From an uncultured Ruminococcus sp. (GTDB lineage: Bacteria > Bacillota > Clostridia > Oscillospirales > Ruminococcaceae): DNA of 64,000 nucleotides. Position 1 is the first letter of the stretch; each line of letters begins with the position of its first letter. Shown here piece after piece: positions 40,561-48,248 of this stretch. The position numbers and the translations under genes are program-made. The DNA lies in the NCBI GenBank assembly GCA_934435205.1, contig CAKSAK010000005.1, forward strand, positions 1 to 64,000, in the 5' to 3' direction. The notes under the pieces were generated by a model, which searched no databases, had not been told where the DNA came from, and saw nothing but the letters and a program-made list of their open reading frames with translations.

Positions 40561-42264
40561 TTAGTATAACGATTGTGCAGGTATTTCTTCAAATGTTCCT
40601 ATTTTGTCAAACAGTTCCTTTGTTACATAGATGGTTATATATTGGTCATTTGTTTTAAACTTATAAGGTTTATAAACCTCTACTCGCTTTACGGCAACAT
40701 AATCATCGACATCAATATTAGGGTATATCTTTGTTATTTCACAACGATCAATAACAACATCAGGAGCTCCCTGTTCACGCCACTTATCAAAAATCGTTTT
40801 AGTTTCTTCTTCAGTTGATGATTGATAGTACATAAATGTTTTATTATGGTTATCAATATTGTAGTTGTAAAAAATATTGTCATCAAAATACGGAAGAATA
40901 GCTGTAGCCAATGCCTGAAGTTTTGGATAATCATGCCATTGATAGTCAGATTCATCAACCTTTGAGTCAGTTTTTTTTGAAGTATCATTACTTACAGCGA
41001 TGTGTCCCCATGACGATAAAATTTTATAATCATAAAGCCTATATTCTTTGATAAACTCTGCAGCTTCTTTATACCAATAATCAAAGCGGACATCGATATA
41101 TGAAGAATATGCACTCCATGCAATAGGCACTACCATAGGCAAAAAAGCTATAGCTACTACTACTTTTTTCAAACCTCCTCTAAGGGAAGAAACCGCCTTA
41201 TTTATGTACTCTGGCAACTCAATTTTGCCGTTATCGGCGAGTATACCCCAAAACACAAATATCAAAAATACACCAACCATCCCCGAATGATAAGGCGAAG
41301 AATAAATTAATGCCGAAAACAATCCAAAAAACGAATATGGTATTATAAAAGTAAGAAGCTTTTTATTTTTATGCAGAATACTTACTGCAATAATGAACAC
41401 CAAAATTGCGGTGATAAACTGAGGTATAATACTTGCCACATCATATGAATCCAGTTTACTGTCTGGCATTTGTATCAGAAAAGCTTCAGAGAGATACATT
41501 ATATACCACATTACTTGAACGTAACTGAACGAGAATGCAAACAATTCTTTTGTTGTTTCATGACCTGCGGTATATGTATTTTCATTTGGAAAAATCTCTA
41601 TAATTATTGCTATTGCCAGAACAAGCAGACCAAGCATCATCCAACAGTGTTTGTCAGAAAATATTTTTAAAAATGTTTTTTCTTTAACATACTTGCTTAT
41701 TATTTCTGAAAGCCACACCACACACAATCCACCTGCAAATATTATACCAAACGAGTGAATCATACACATAAATGCCAATGAAAATACATACCTTAGTGGC
41801 TTTTCATTTCGGGAGGAATAAAATACTGCTGCGAGAAAAAATGACAATGTTAAGATAGAATAGGGTCTGCTAATAACACCGTACTGATAAAACAGGAAGA
41901 AGTTAAATGGCAGCAGACAACGTATCAGCTTTGGAAAAGGCGACTTAAAGAGCAACACTGCTACTGCAAGAGTCATGAAAAAGATATTTACTATGGCAAG
42001 GGACAGCTCATATGGTGCGCCAAGCTTTGCGAAAGGCACCAATATCAAATGCCACAGCGGCGGGTGACCCTCATAGTGTGGTATCTCAAAAAGTATCTCC
42101 TTTATAGTTCCCGAACGTGCTATCGCCCACGACTGAGCTTCATCAAACCACGGCTCGTGAAAAAACGATATAGTGCAAACGCCAAGCAGGTATATTATCA
42201 GCGTTATAACATCGCATTTTCCATGCTCTTTACTGAACGCCCAGCTTTTAAATTTCTCTTTCAT
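40561..42264 (-). CDS. GT-C type glycosyltransferase-like membrane protein
   Basis: A 567-aa membrane protein with about 10-12 hydrophobic helices over residues 20-400, then a soluble extracytoplasmic C-terminal domain (about 400-567). The first loop has HEPWFDEAQSWAIARS and HYEGHPPLWHLI, the pattern of GT-C enzymes (PMT/ArnT/PIG-M-like) that use polyprenyl-phosphate sugars; the acidic pair in FDEA is the expected catalytic site. It moves a sugar to lipid or protein outside the cell. AT-rich compared with neighbours and flanked by the phage module and the toxin-like locus, which suggests recent arrival. Start ATG follows GGAGG. Confidence 0.82.
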   Translation of the reverse strand: MKEKFKSWAFSKEHGKCDVITLIIYLLGVCTISFFHEPWFDEAQSWAIARSGTIKEILFEIPHYEGHPPLWHLILVPFAKLGAPYELSLAIVNIFFMTLAVAVLLFKSPFPKLIRCLLPFNFFLFYQYGVISRPYSILTLSFFLAAVFYSSRNEKPLRYVFSLAFMCMIHSFGIIFAGGLCVVWLSEIISKYVKEKTFLKIFSDKHCWMMLGLLVLAIAIIIEIFPNENTYTAGHETTKELFAFSFSYVQVMWYIMYLSEAFLIQMPDSKLDSYDVASIIPQFITAILVFIIAVSILHKNKKLLTFIIPYSFFGLFSALIYSSPYHSGMVGVFLIFVFWGILADNGKIELPEYINKAVSSLRGGLKKVVVAIAFLPMVVPIAWSAYSSYIDVRFDYWYKEAAEFIKEYRLYDYKILSSWGHIAVSNDTSKKTDSKVDESDYQWHDYPKLQALATAILPYFDDNIFYNYNIDNHNKTFMYYQSSTEEETKTIFDKWREQGAPDVVIDRCEITKIYPNIDVDDYVAVKRVEVYKPYKFKTNDQYITIYVTKELFDKIGTFEEIPAQSLY

Positions 42265-42354
42265 TAATATCCTCCAAAAAAATAATTGACATATAAATTA
42301 TACCATTTATTAAGAAATTAGTCAATGTTTTTGTAAAACTTTTTGCGACAAATA

Positions 42355-42383
42355 TTGACAAAGAAACAAATGTGTGATAAAAT
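42355..42383 (+). promoter_or_regulatory. Promoter of the toxin mRNA
   Basis: TTGACA (42355-42360), 17 bases, TAAAAT (42378-42383). The expected start is about 42390, so the RNA begins at GGCATACTGC. Confidence 0.85.
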
Positions 42384-42421
42384 TACTTTATGGCATACTG
42401 CAAAACGGTAGGCGGTTTAAA

Positions 42422-42455
42422 TCATCCTCCAAAAGCCTCATGGCTAAGGAGGTGA
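42422..42455 (+). promoter_or_regulatory. Hairpin hiding the toxin Shine-Dalgarno
   Basis: CCTCC (42426-42430) pairs with GGAGG (42448-42452) of the ribosome site, supported by AGCC/GGCT (42434-42437 with 42442-42445) and outer pairs with one bulge. It would block ribosome entry. Confidence 0.7.
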
Positions 42456-42462
42456 GCGACAC

Positions 42463-42549
42463 ATGAGCGTTATGGAAGTCTTAACTTTGCTTCTACTTAT
42501 AACAAACATAATTGGGATTGTGCTCAATGTCTGCAATAAAAAGAAATAA
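42463..42549 (+). CDS. Small hydrophobic peptide, probable type I toxin (28 aa)
   Basis: A 28-codon ORF: MSVMEVLTLLLLITNIIGIV followed by LNVCNKKK. It is one transmembrane helix (about 5-24) with a Lys-rich end, as in TxpA, Fst and other membrane toxins of type I systems. AAGGAGGTGA (42445-42454) lies 8 bases upstream. A second ATG at 42472 would give 25 residues. The stop lies inside the left arm of a bidirectional hairpin. It lies under an antisense RNA that covers the 3' part of the message. I do not recognise the exact family; membrane toxicity is inferred from form. Confidence 0.78.
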   Translation: MSVMEVLTLLLLITNIIGIVLNVCNKKK

Positions 42550-42636
42550 CCGCCCAACTACCACATAGGACGGTTATTATAAATAATAGTCAACCATGGA
42601 GGTAAACCGCTTACAGCAGTATGCCTCTTTTTGTTA
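42536..42636 (-). ncRNA. Antisense RNA, candidate antitoxin
   Basis: It is predicted to start near 42635 from the minus promoter and end at the bidirectional hairpin, about 100 bases. It is fully complementary to the 3' part of the toxin message, including the last toxin codons, as in TxpA/RatA and BsrG/SR4. Its own 5' end repeats GGCATACTGC because the locus ends are inverted repeats. Confidence 0.68.
42545..42578. terminator. Bidirectional hairpin of the toxin-antitoxin locus
   Basis: AATAACCG (42545-42552) pairs with CGGTTATT (42571-42578), with CCC/GG inner pairs. On the minus strand it is followed by TCTTTTTATT and ends the antisense RNA. Confidence 0.75.
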
Positions 42637-42641
42637 TCTTT

Positions 42642-42670
42642 ATCATACCACAATCGTGGCAAATTGTCAA
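42642..42670 (-). promoter_or_regulatory. Promoter of the antisense RNA
   Basis: On the minus strand TTGACA (42665-42670), 17 bases, TATGAT (42642-42647). Confidence 0.82.
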
Positions 42671-42675
42671 GTGTG

Positions 42676-43143
42676 CTAGAACTTCACGCCCCAACTGAAA
42701 TTCTCAGGGAGATCGTCAAGTTTGTTCGCAGGGTCAGGATACTGCCCTACTATGCTTTTAGACGTGGGTGTTCTTGAATCACACCACTGTGCAAGCTTGT
42801 ATCTGCCGTCCTCCCCTGCTATCCAAAAGGCATAGCCTGCATTATCGCCATTGACGTTAAGTGCGTCATGGACGGCTTTTTCAAGCTTTTTGGATTCGTC
42901 AGGTTCAGCGGAGCAATCGATCACAGCCGTGCATGACTGAACGTCGATATCTTTGCCCTCACACTGCATATCTGTCACGACCGCATTTACAGTATTGAAC
43001 ACTATCTTTGCATTGCTGTTTGCGCTTTTATGCTTCGCTTTTCTGATATAACTCATCATAGTTGGCACAAGAATAGCCGCAAGTACGCCTATTATGGCAA
43101 TAACCACCACAAGCTCCACCAAAGTAAAGCCTTTTTTATTCAT
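42676..43143 (-). CDS. Type IV pilin-like protein 2
   Basis: A 155-aa prepilin-like protein. It starts MNKKGFTLVELVVVIAIIGV: a short leader with the prepilin peptidase site after Gly, Glu at +5 and a hydrophobic helix with AILVPTMM. The C-terminal globular part ends with QYPDPANKLDDLPENFSW. It is a paralogue of the next gene (43364-43876): helix, KSANSNAKIVFNTVN segment and the QW/QYPDP block agree. It was placed just beside the toxin-like locus, and the antisense promoter lies at its 3' side. No assembly genes (pilB, pilC, peptidase) are in the window. Confidence 0.85.
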   Translation of the reverse strand: MNKKGFTLVELVVVIAIIGVLAAILVPTMMSYIRKAKHKSANSNAKIVFNTVNAVVTDMQCEGKDIDVQSCTAVIDCSAEPDESKKLEKAVHDALNVNGDNAGYAFWIAGEDGRYKLAQWCDSRTPTSKSIVGQYPDPANKLDDLPENFSWGVKF

Positions 43144-43314
43144 GTCTTTCCCTCAATTCTTTCATCAAAATATTGATCCCCATTTAATATTTCGACAAGT
43201 ATATTATACAAAATTTACCCGATTTTGTCAAGGAAAAGGCAAGCTTTATTACTCAATTTTACCATTTGTACAAAGACAAGCTATTCTTATTGGCTATTTT
43301 ATATATTTTCAGAC

Positions 43315-43346
43315 AAAAAAAGAACCGCTCATTTGAGCGGTTCTTG
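43315..43346 (-). terminator. Terminator of the first pilin-like gene
   Basis: GAACCGCTC pairs with GAGCGGTTC around ATTT; on the minus strand a run of T follows. It separates the two pilin-like genes. Confidence 0.9.
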
Positions 43347-43363
43347 AAGATTCAAAGTTAAAA

Positions 43364-43876
43364 TTACCAGTTAGTAATCTTTGAGCCGAATGCCTTGTTA
43401 GCCTTATCTGCGTCCTTGCAAGGATCAGGATACTGACCAAGAACACCCTTAGTTGGATCTGTAACATCAGACCACTGAGCGTACTCAACGTTACCAGAAG
43501 TACCGATAGAATATACGCAATAGCCAGCACCATCGCCATTGTCCTTAAGTGCCTCATATACAGCGTTGCCAAGCTTTACCTTCGTTGTTCTAGTATCGTT
43601 ACCAGAAGCAGGAGCAGCTGATGCCAATGTCTTGATCTCAACACGTGCTGTCTGACCATCGCCAGAACCAACTGTTTCACCATTTACGAGCATATCAGCA
43701 GCTTCGTTGTTTACAGTTGTGAAAACGAGCTTAGCGTTTGAGTTAGCTGTCTTGAGCTTTGACTTCTTTACATAGTTCATCATTGTAGGAACGAGGATAG
43801 CTGCAAGAATACCGATGATAGCGATAACAACTACGAGCTCTACAAGGGTGAAACCTTTTCTGTTAGATTTCTTCAT
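43364..43876 (-). CDS. Type IV pilin-like protein 1 (major?)
   Basis: A 170-aa prepilin-like protein; the ATG at 43876 has GGAGGG upstream. Leader MKKSNRKG then FTLVELVVVIAIIGILAAIL with Glu5, then LKTANSNAKLVFTTVN. The C-terminal half has the YAQWSD and LGQYPDPCKDAD pattern shared with the neighbour. Codon use is strongly biased (AAG, GTT, GCT) as in highly expressed genes, and a perfect promoter and strong terminator frame it, so it may be an abundant major subunit. Machinery for export and assembly is elsewhere. Confidence 0.88.
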   Translation of the reverse strand: MKKSNRKGFTLVELVVVIAIIGILAAILVPTMMNYVKKSKLKTANSNAKLVFTTVNNEAADMLVNGETVGSGDGQTARVEIKTLASAAPASGNDTRTTKVKLGNAVYEALKDNGDGAGYCVYSIGTSGNVEYAQWSDVTDPTKGVLGQYPDPCKDADKANKAFGSKITNW

Positions 43877-44004
43877 AGAAAATCCCTCCATAATAAATTA
43901 AATAAATTTGTTTATAAAAGTGCCGCAAGCCGATTTAAGCGACTACTTTCCAATAATTAAGTGGCTTTCGGAGTTCTTTGTGTTCTCCTTATCACCATGA
44001 TTAA

Positions 44005-44033
44005 AGTATACATCATCTTGTCCAAAATGTCAA
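44005..44033 (-). promoter_or_regulatory. Promoter of pilin-like gene 1
   Basis: On the minus strand TTGACA (44028-44033), 17 bases, TATACT (44005-44010). The leader is about 120 bases. Confidence 0.85.
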
Positions 44034-44305
44034 TAGTTTTTCCGATTTTTTCTCAACTTTGTTCAATTTGACGAAAAACTAATTTTCAATCAGGCATTTT
44101 GACGATTGATAACACTATGTTGACATTTTCACAAGAAATTATGTCACACACCGTTTTATGATGTATCGCCTTACATCGTTCTTAATTATATCTTAAAACA
44201 AATAAATTGTCAAGACTTATTTAACACTTTCGTTATTTTTGTGAACTCTGTACATTTCTCATTCATTTTTGAATACAATTTGCACTATTTGTTTCGCATA
44301 TTTAA
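44034..44305. other. AT-rich spacer
   Basis: No ORF and no strong hairpin seen. It separates the pilin promoter from the stop codon of the solute-binding protein gene; no terminator for the latter was recognised. Confidence 0.4.
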
Positions 44306-45574
44306 CTATTTGTATAATTCCTTCATCTTATTATACAGATTTTCAGAAGCGTTTTCTATCTCCGCCCTGCCATAATAGAGCGACTCGGAGGTGCTTATAA
44401 AAAGGTCAAGTACCCCCTGATCTTCAAGCTTCGGGGACATTATTTCAAGCTCCTCTGAGTTTGCCATTTTCTCGTTGGCTTTATACTCTATCCCGTCAAG
44501 CATATCCCTTGCTTCAAGGGCTTCCAATGCCGCCTTTGATGCAGGCACGCCCTTTCCTATGCCCTGCAGGAGAGCCATTTCCTCACCGTTCACAAGATAG
44601 TCAAGAAGCTTTGCGGCTTCCTCAGGGGACTTGGTATTTTTCTTTATAGCATAAACGCTGGTGGGCTTTTTATACCAACCGCTGCTCACGGCCTGCTTAT
44701 GCTTTGGATAGTCGCCTATAACGATGTCAAAGCCAAGCTTCTGAGCAGGCTCGCAGTAATACTCTGCGTCTGATATCCAGGAAGCCACTCCTGCCGTCAG
44801 GCACTTTTCGAGATCGTTCCTATCGAAATCCCACGCAGGCTTTGTGACCTTTTTATTCAGCATTTCCTGATAAAAGGCGAGCATGAGCCTTACGTCCTCC
44901 GTGGTATACTGAAACTCACCGCTGTCGGAGAACATTTTTCTTCCCGTTGCCTGCTCCACATAAGCCACAGAGCTGAGATAAGCCGCCTTTTTCGTCATTT
45001 CAACAGGATAGACCTCGTCTGACTTCATGACCTCTGCCGCATTTATAAGGTCAGACCAATTTTCAGGCAGGCTCAGACCATAGCTGTCATACATCGTCTT
45101 ATTATAGTAGAAGGTTATACAATTCGTACCGGTAGGCAAGGCGTTAAGCTTGCCGTTTATAGTGCCGTATGAAAGGCTGTCATCATCAAATGCTGAAAGA
45201 TTTATGTATTCTGACAGCTCATTAAGGTCATAAAAGCCCTCGCCGTCGGGAGAATATTCATAGAGCCAACTGTAGTTTAGCTGCATGATATCTGCGGTGG
45301 TGTCAGAGAAAAATTCCACGTCCATTCGTGTTTTGAAGCCGTCAAAGTCTGCATACTCAGGTCTTACCACAACGTTCTTATTGCTGTTCTGATAGGCTTT
45401 AAGTCCGTCGAGAGTATACTCGTTACGCACGTCCTTGCCCCACCACGAGAAGGACACCTCGGTCTTTACAGTATGCTCCATTCTTCTTTCAGACAATGCA
45501 CAGCCCGTCATGACCGTCGCTGTGCAGATCGCTGAAGCGGTCAAAGCCGCACACTTCACAATGCGTGTTTTCAA
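44306..45574 (-). CDS. Extracellular solute-binding lipoprotein (sugar-type)
   Basis: A 422-aa family 1 solute-binding protein. Signal peptide with lipobox ending VMTGC (Cys about 25). The body has SFSWWGKDVRNEYTL, ADIMQLNYSWLYEYS and the typical two-lobe pattern; ligands of this family are oligosaccharides. No ABC permease genes are beside it. It overlaps the upstream gene (a membrane sensor with GGDEF-like domain) by four bases, so both are made together. This suggests the lipoprotein feeds the sensor or an uncoupled permease elsewhere; the role is inferred. Confidence 0.85.
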   Translation of the reverse strand: MKTRIVKCAALTASAICTATVMTGCALSERRMEHTVKTEVSFSWWGKDVRNEYTLDGLKAYQNSNKNVVVRPEYADFDGFKTRMDVEFFSDTTADIMQLNYSWLYEYSPDGEGFYDLNELSEYINLSAFDDDSLSYGTINGKLNALPTGTNCITFYYNKTMYDSYGLSLPENWSDLINAAEVMKSDEVYPVEMTKKAAYLSSVAYVEQATGRKMFSDSGEFQYTTEDVRLMLAFYQEMLNKKVTKPAWDFDRNDLEKCLTAGVASWISDAEYYCEPAQKLGFDIVIGDYPKHKQAVSSGWYKKPTSVYAIKKNTKSPEEAAKLLDYLVNGEEMALLQGIGKGVPASKAALEALEARDMLDGIEYKANEKMANSEELEIMSPKLEDQGVLDLFISTSESLYYGRAEIENASENLYNKMKELYK

Positions 45575-47061
45575 CTGCGGCTCACCTCTTCCTCTTTTTT
45601 ATCATATATCACCGCTCTTGCGTCCTCGCTGTGTTCTGCTTCTTCGCAGGCTTTTTCTGCCATTTCGTAAAGTTCATCATAATCGTCGCTTGTTTCAGGG
45701 TAGACCGACGCACCCACTGCACATTTTATGTAGCCCCTGTCATCGTCAAGGCAACACTCCTTCAGCTTATCGTTAAGCTCTTTAACATAAGCCCTCACAT
45801 TACCATAGGCTTTTACAAGGTCAAAGTTCGTGTGGTCTGCAAACAGAGCAAACTCGCCCTCCCTGAAAATTCCGCAGATATCGCCCTCCCTGCGGTTCTC
45901 CACCAGTATTTCGGCGACCTTTCGCTCAGCTTCCGCCACTGTCTCCTCGCCATAGTTTAGCCTTATAAGCTCCAGATTTGTTATTTTCACGATAATAAAT
46001 GCGATAGTCGAGCCTGAGATACAAGTTTCCATTTTATCCATAATGCTGTTTTCGGTATATTCCGCAGTGAAAAGCCCTGTATTTTCGTCCACCTTTGGAT
46101 ATTTTCCAAACTTTGGTCCGTTCTGCGGGTCGTTATCCGCCGCCGCTGCCGCAGATATCATAATAAATATAACTGCGCAGCAAATAAAGATACCAAGGCA
46201 TTTAAGCCCTGTTCTCACATAGTGACGCAAAGTGTCTGACATATCCACGGTAGTAATGACCACCCAATCGTCACTGCAATCATCAATAGCACAGATAGTA
46301 GTCATATCAGAAACGGTGACGCCAGTGCCTCCATCAAGAAATTTAGAAAGCTTTTCATCGAGCTTTTCGCCGACAACACTTTTTCCGTCGTTAGCATAGA
46401 TTATCCTGCCTTCGTCATCACACAGCATGGTATTTATCTCGCTGTAATTGTCAGAGGGCAGAAAAACAAGATCAAACTCCGTTGAAAACACAGAGGAGAT
46501 AAAAATAAGATCGTCATTTATCCTGCCTGCGAAATACACACGTCTGTAGTTATCGTCCTGTCCCGTGAACCATTTTATCTTGCTGTCACCCATAAGGTCG
46601 GAAACTCTCTTGTATATCTCATCGTCAAAGATATCCTTTGTACCGTCGGTTATCTTTCCTACATTATGTTCATTACTGCTTACAATGCCAAAATCTGTAT
46701 AGTTACCCAATGTACTAAGCTCAATAAGCCTATCAGTGAGAACATTTTCTTCATTAAGCACAGCAAATTCGCTCTTTGACGTATCAGTAGGATCATATTT
46801 CGCATAGTCCTCATTGCCCATTATAAGCTTGGCAGTGTCCTCCATTTTCTTCATAAAGGCAGCCACATTCTGGTCTGCTTCCGCATTTATGGCAGAGCAA
46901 AGCTGAGCCTCTTTCTGAAATGCGTTCACACCGCTGTAATAGCAGGCACACGCATACACAAGCAGACAAGCAACGAACAGCACTAACACGCTTGTTTTCA
47001 AAATAGATCTTCTATACTTTTTTATTTTATCATACAGTTCAAAATCAGCAGAATTTTTCAA
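45571..47061 (-). CDS. Membrane sensor with degenerate GGDEF domain
   Basis: A 496-aa protein starting at TTG (47061), since AGAGGTGAT lies 5 bases before it; a GTG 12 bases earlier would overlap that site. Two transmembrane helices (about 20-42 and 283-305) enclose an extracellular sensor of the dCache/PAS type with the segment DEGRIIYANDGKSVVGEKL. The C-terminal domain (about 335-490) has the GGDEF fold, but the signature GGDEF reads REGEF (GIFREGEFALFAD), so diguanylate cyclase activity is unlikely. It may bind c-di-GMP or GTP, or only dimerise. It overlaps the solute-binding protein gene by 4 bases. Confidence 0.78.
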   Translation of the reverse strand: MKNSADFELYDKIKKYRRSILKTSVLVLFVACLLVYACACYYSGVNAFQKEAQLCSAINAEADQNVAAFMKKMEDTAKLIMGNEDYAKYDPTDTSKSEFAVLNEENVLTDRLIELSTLGNYTDFGIVSSNEHNVGKITDGTKDIFDDEIYKRVSDLMGDSKIKWFTGQDDNYRRVYFAGRINDDLIFISSVFSTEFDLVFLPSDNYSEINTMLCDDEGRIIYANDGKSVVGEKLDEKLSKFLDGGTGVTVSDMTTICAIDDCSDDWVVITTVDMSDTLRHYVRTGLKCLGIFICCAVIFIMISAAAAADNDPQNGPKFGKYPKVDENTGLFTAEYTENSIMDKMETCISGSTIAFIIVKITNLELIRLNYGEETVAEAERKVAEILVENRREGDICGIFREGEFALFADHTNFDLVKAYGNVRAYVKELNDKLKECCLDDDRGYIKCAVGASVYPETSDDYDELYEMAEKACEEAEHSEDARAVIYDKKEEEVSRS

Positions 47062-47147
47062 AAGCGGTATCACCTCTCAGGCTAAATTATTACAATCATT
47101 ATTAATTATAACACATATGCCCATAAAATAAGTGATTTTTTTGTTAA

Positions 47148-47429
47148 TTATCGCTCAATTTGTAATGTACGGTTTATATTTTCTCTGACACGGCACTGTC
47201 TTACCTTCTTCGCATGGCGTTTTTTCTTGGTCTCCGCTTCAAAAAGCGACAGTGCCGCCCATGCCGCCGTCAGCACGATGCCTGCGGCAAACACTGCACC
47301 CATGTTTCTCTCCGCTACCGCAACAAGCAGGAAAAACAGCACCATTCTCATTATAGTTTTCATAAGCCACCTGTCACCGCCTGCACCTGCCGCAACGATA
47401 AAAACATTCATCATGATTATCCATATCAT
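47148..47429 (-). CDS. Possible small membrane protein
   Basis: A 93-aa ORF with two to three hydrophobic segments (MIWIIMMNVFIVAAGAGG, then two helices over about 30-62) and a basic tail rich in Lys and Arg. The ATG at 47429 is preferred since GAGG lies about 9 bases upstream, giving the sense sequence a plausible site. No family recognised. Hydrophobic plus basic composition is consistent with a real membrane protein, but no promoter or terminator supports it. Confidence 0.4.
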   Translation of the reverse strand: MIWIIMMNVFIVAAGAGGDRWLMKTIMRMVLFFLLVAVAERNMGAVFAAGIVLTAAWAALSLFEAETKKKRHAKKVRQCRVRENINRTLQIER

Positions 47430-47578
47430 TTTTACACACATCCTCATATTTTTCTATTTCGGGGCTGTATGTATGATAACACAACTTCATGAATTTGAGG
47501 GGTAATTTTTTGGACAGCAAGATTTTTGTCGATATGCACAGATAAGAACGTTTGTTTTGATAAAAATTCTACAAATCC

Positions 47579-47610
47579 AAAAGACCCCGTGGCAAAAGCC
47601 GCAGGGTCTT
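47579..47610. terminator. Free-standing hairpin with terminator form
   Basis: AAAGACCC and GGGTCTTT enclose CGTGGC/GCCGCA around AAAA. T runs are short on both sides. No gene is immediately beside it, so it may end an unseen short RNA or be an old repeat. Confidence 0.5.
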
Positions 47611-47760
47611 TCAGAGAAGTAAGAAGTATAATATGAAGAAAAAATTATGAATGGGGAATGCTTAAGTTATGTATTTTCCTATGCCATTTCACTTTTGCCG
47701 CACTCTGAAAATTCAGAGTACAGCGTTATGAAATGAAAAGAAGAATGAAGGAAAATTATT

Positions 47761-47934
47761 GGGCAATGCCACGCAAGGATTGTGCGTAAGATGCGTAGTC
47801 AGATTTTTCGTCAGATCATCTAAAAGTGACGCAGGCTGGCTGACGCCAGTCAAGGAGCTTTTGGGTGATATGGCGGAAAATCTGCAAGCAGATTGCGTGC
47901 AAAGCCGACAGGCGTTCCTTGTGCGGCATTGCCC
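47761..47934. mobile_element. MITE-like element with 10-bp inverted ends
   Basis: GGGCAATGCC (47761-47770) and GGCATTGCCC (47925-47934) are perfect inverted ends of a 174-base unit; the next bases (ACGCAAGG and CCTTGTGC) also nearly match. Inside, further short inverted pairs are visible, such as GACGCAGGCTGGCTGACGCCAGTC. It carries no transposase and an ORF of 66 codons across it has no ribosome site. Flanks are AT-rich; no clear target duplication could be fixed. Confidence 0.65.
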
Positions 47935-48166
47935 ATGTATGAAAACTCATTATAAGTAATTGGTTGGCGGAACTTTCAGCAAGCTCTCAAAGCTTTTGCC
48001 TGAGGTCTTTCTCGGTGTTCCTCTGACCTTGTATATATAATACCTGTTTAATATGATAGTTTTATGAAAAGACCCTGAAAATAAGCTGATAAGAAAAGCA
48101 AAGTGGTTTTCATAAAAATACAGTACACAAAGCCTGCTCACATCAGCATACACCATGCCACCACCT

Positions 48167-48190
48167 GTAGGGGCGAACAGTGTTCGCCCG
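48167..48190. repeat. GTAGGGG palindrome 15
   Basis: GTAGGGGCGAACAGTGTTCG with CCCG; arm GGCGAAC. It is followed by an inverted pair ACGAGGG/CCCTCGT (about 48212-48239) that may end the AraC-GGDEF message. Confidence 0.8.
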
Positions 48191-48248
48191 TTTTTAACTT
48201 TCGCACACAAAACGAGGGCAGACCATTGTCCACCCTCGTTTTTGCTCT

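Larger units (their letters stand above)
42390..42632 (+). ncRNA. Type I toxin mRNA with 5'-3' long-range pairing
   Basis: The predicted RNA of about 243 bases starts GGCATACTGC (42392-42401) and has GCGGTTTA (42412-42419). Its end carries TAAACCGC (42603-42610) and GCAGTATGCC (42616-42625), giving 8-bp and 10-bp closing helices. This is the shape of inert full-length type I toxin messages. A T run follows (42628-42632), with GAGG/CCTC pairing before it as a likely terminator. Confidence 0.7.

Noticed and set aside
47759..47959. 66-codon ORF in the 47.8 kb spacer
   Set aside because: It spans the MITE-like element from end to end and has no ribosome site; treated as a by-product of the repeat.
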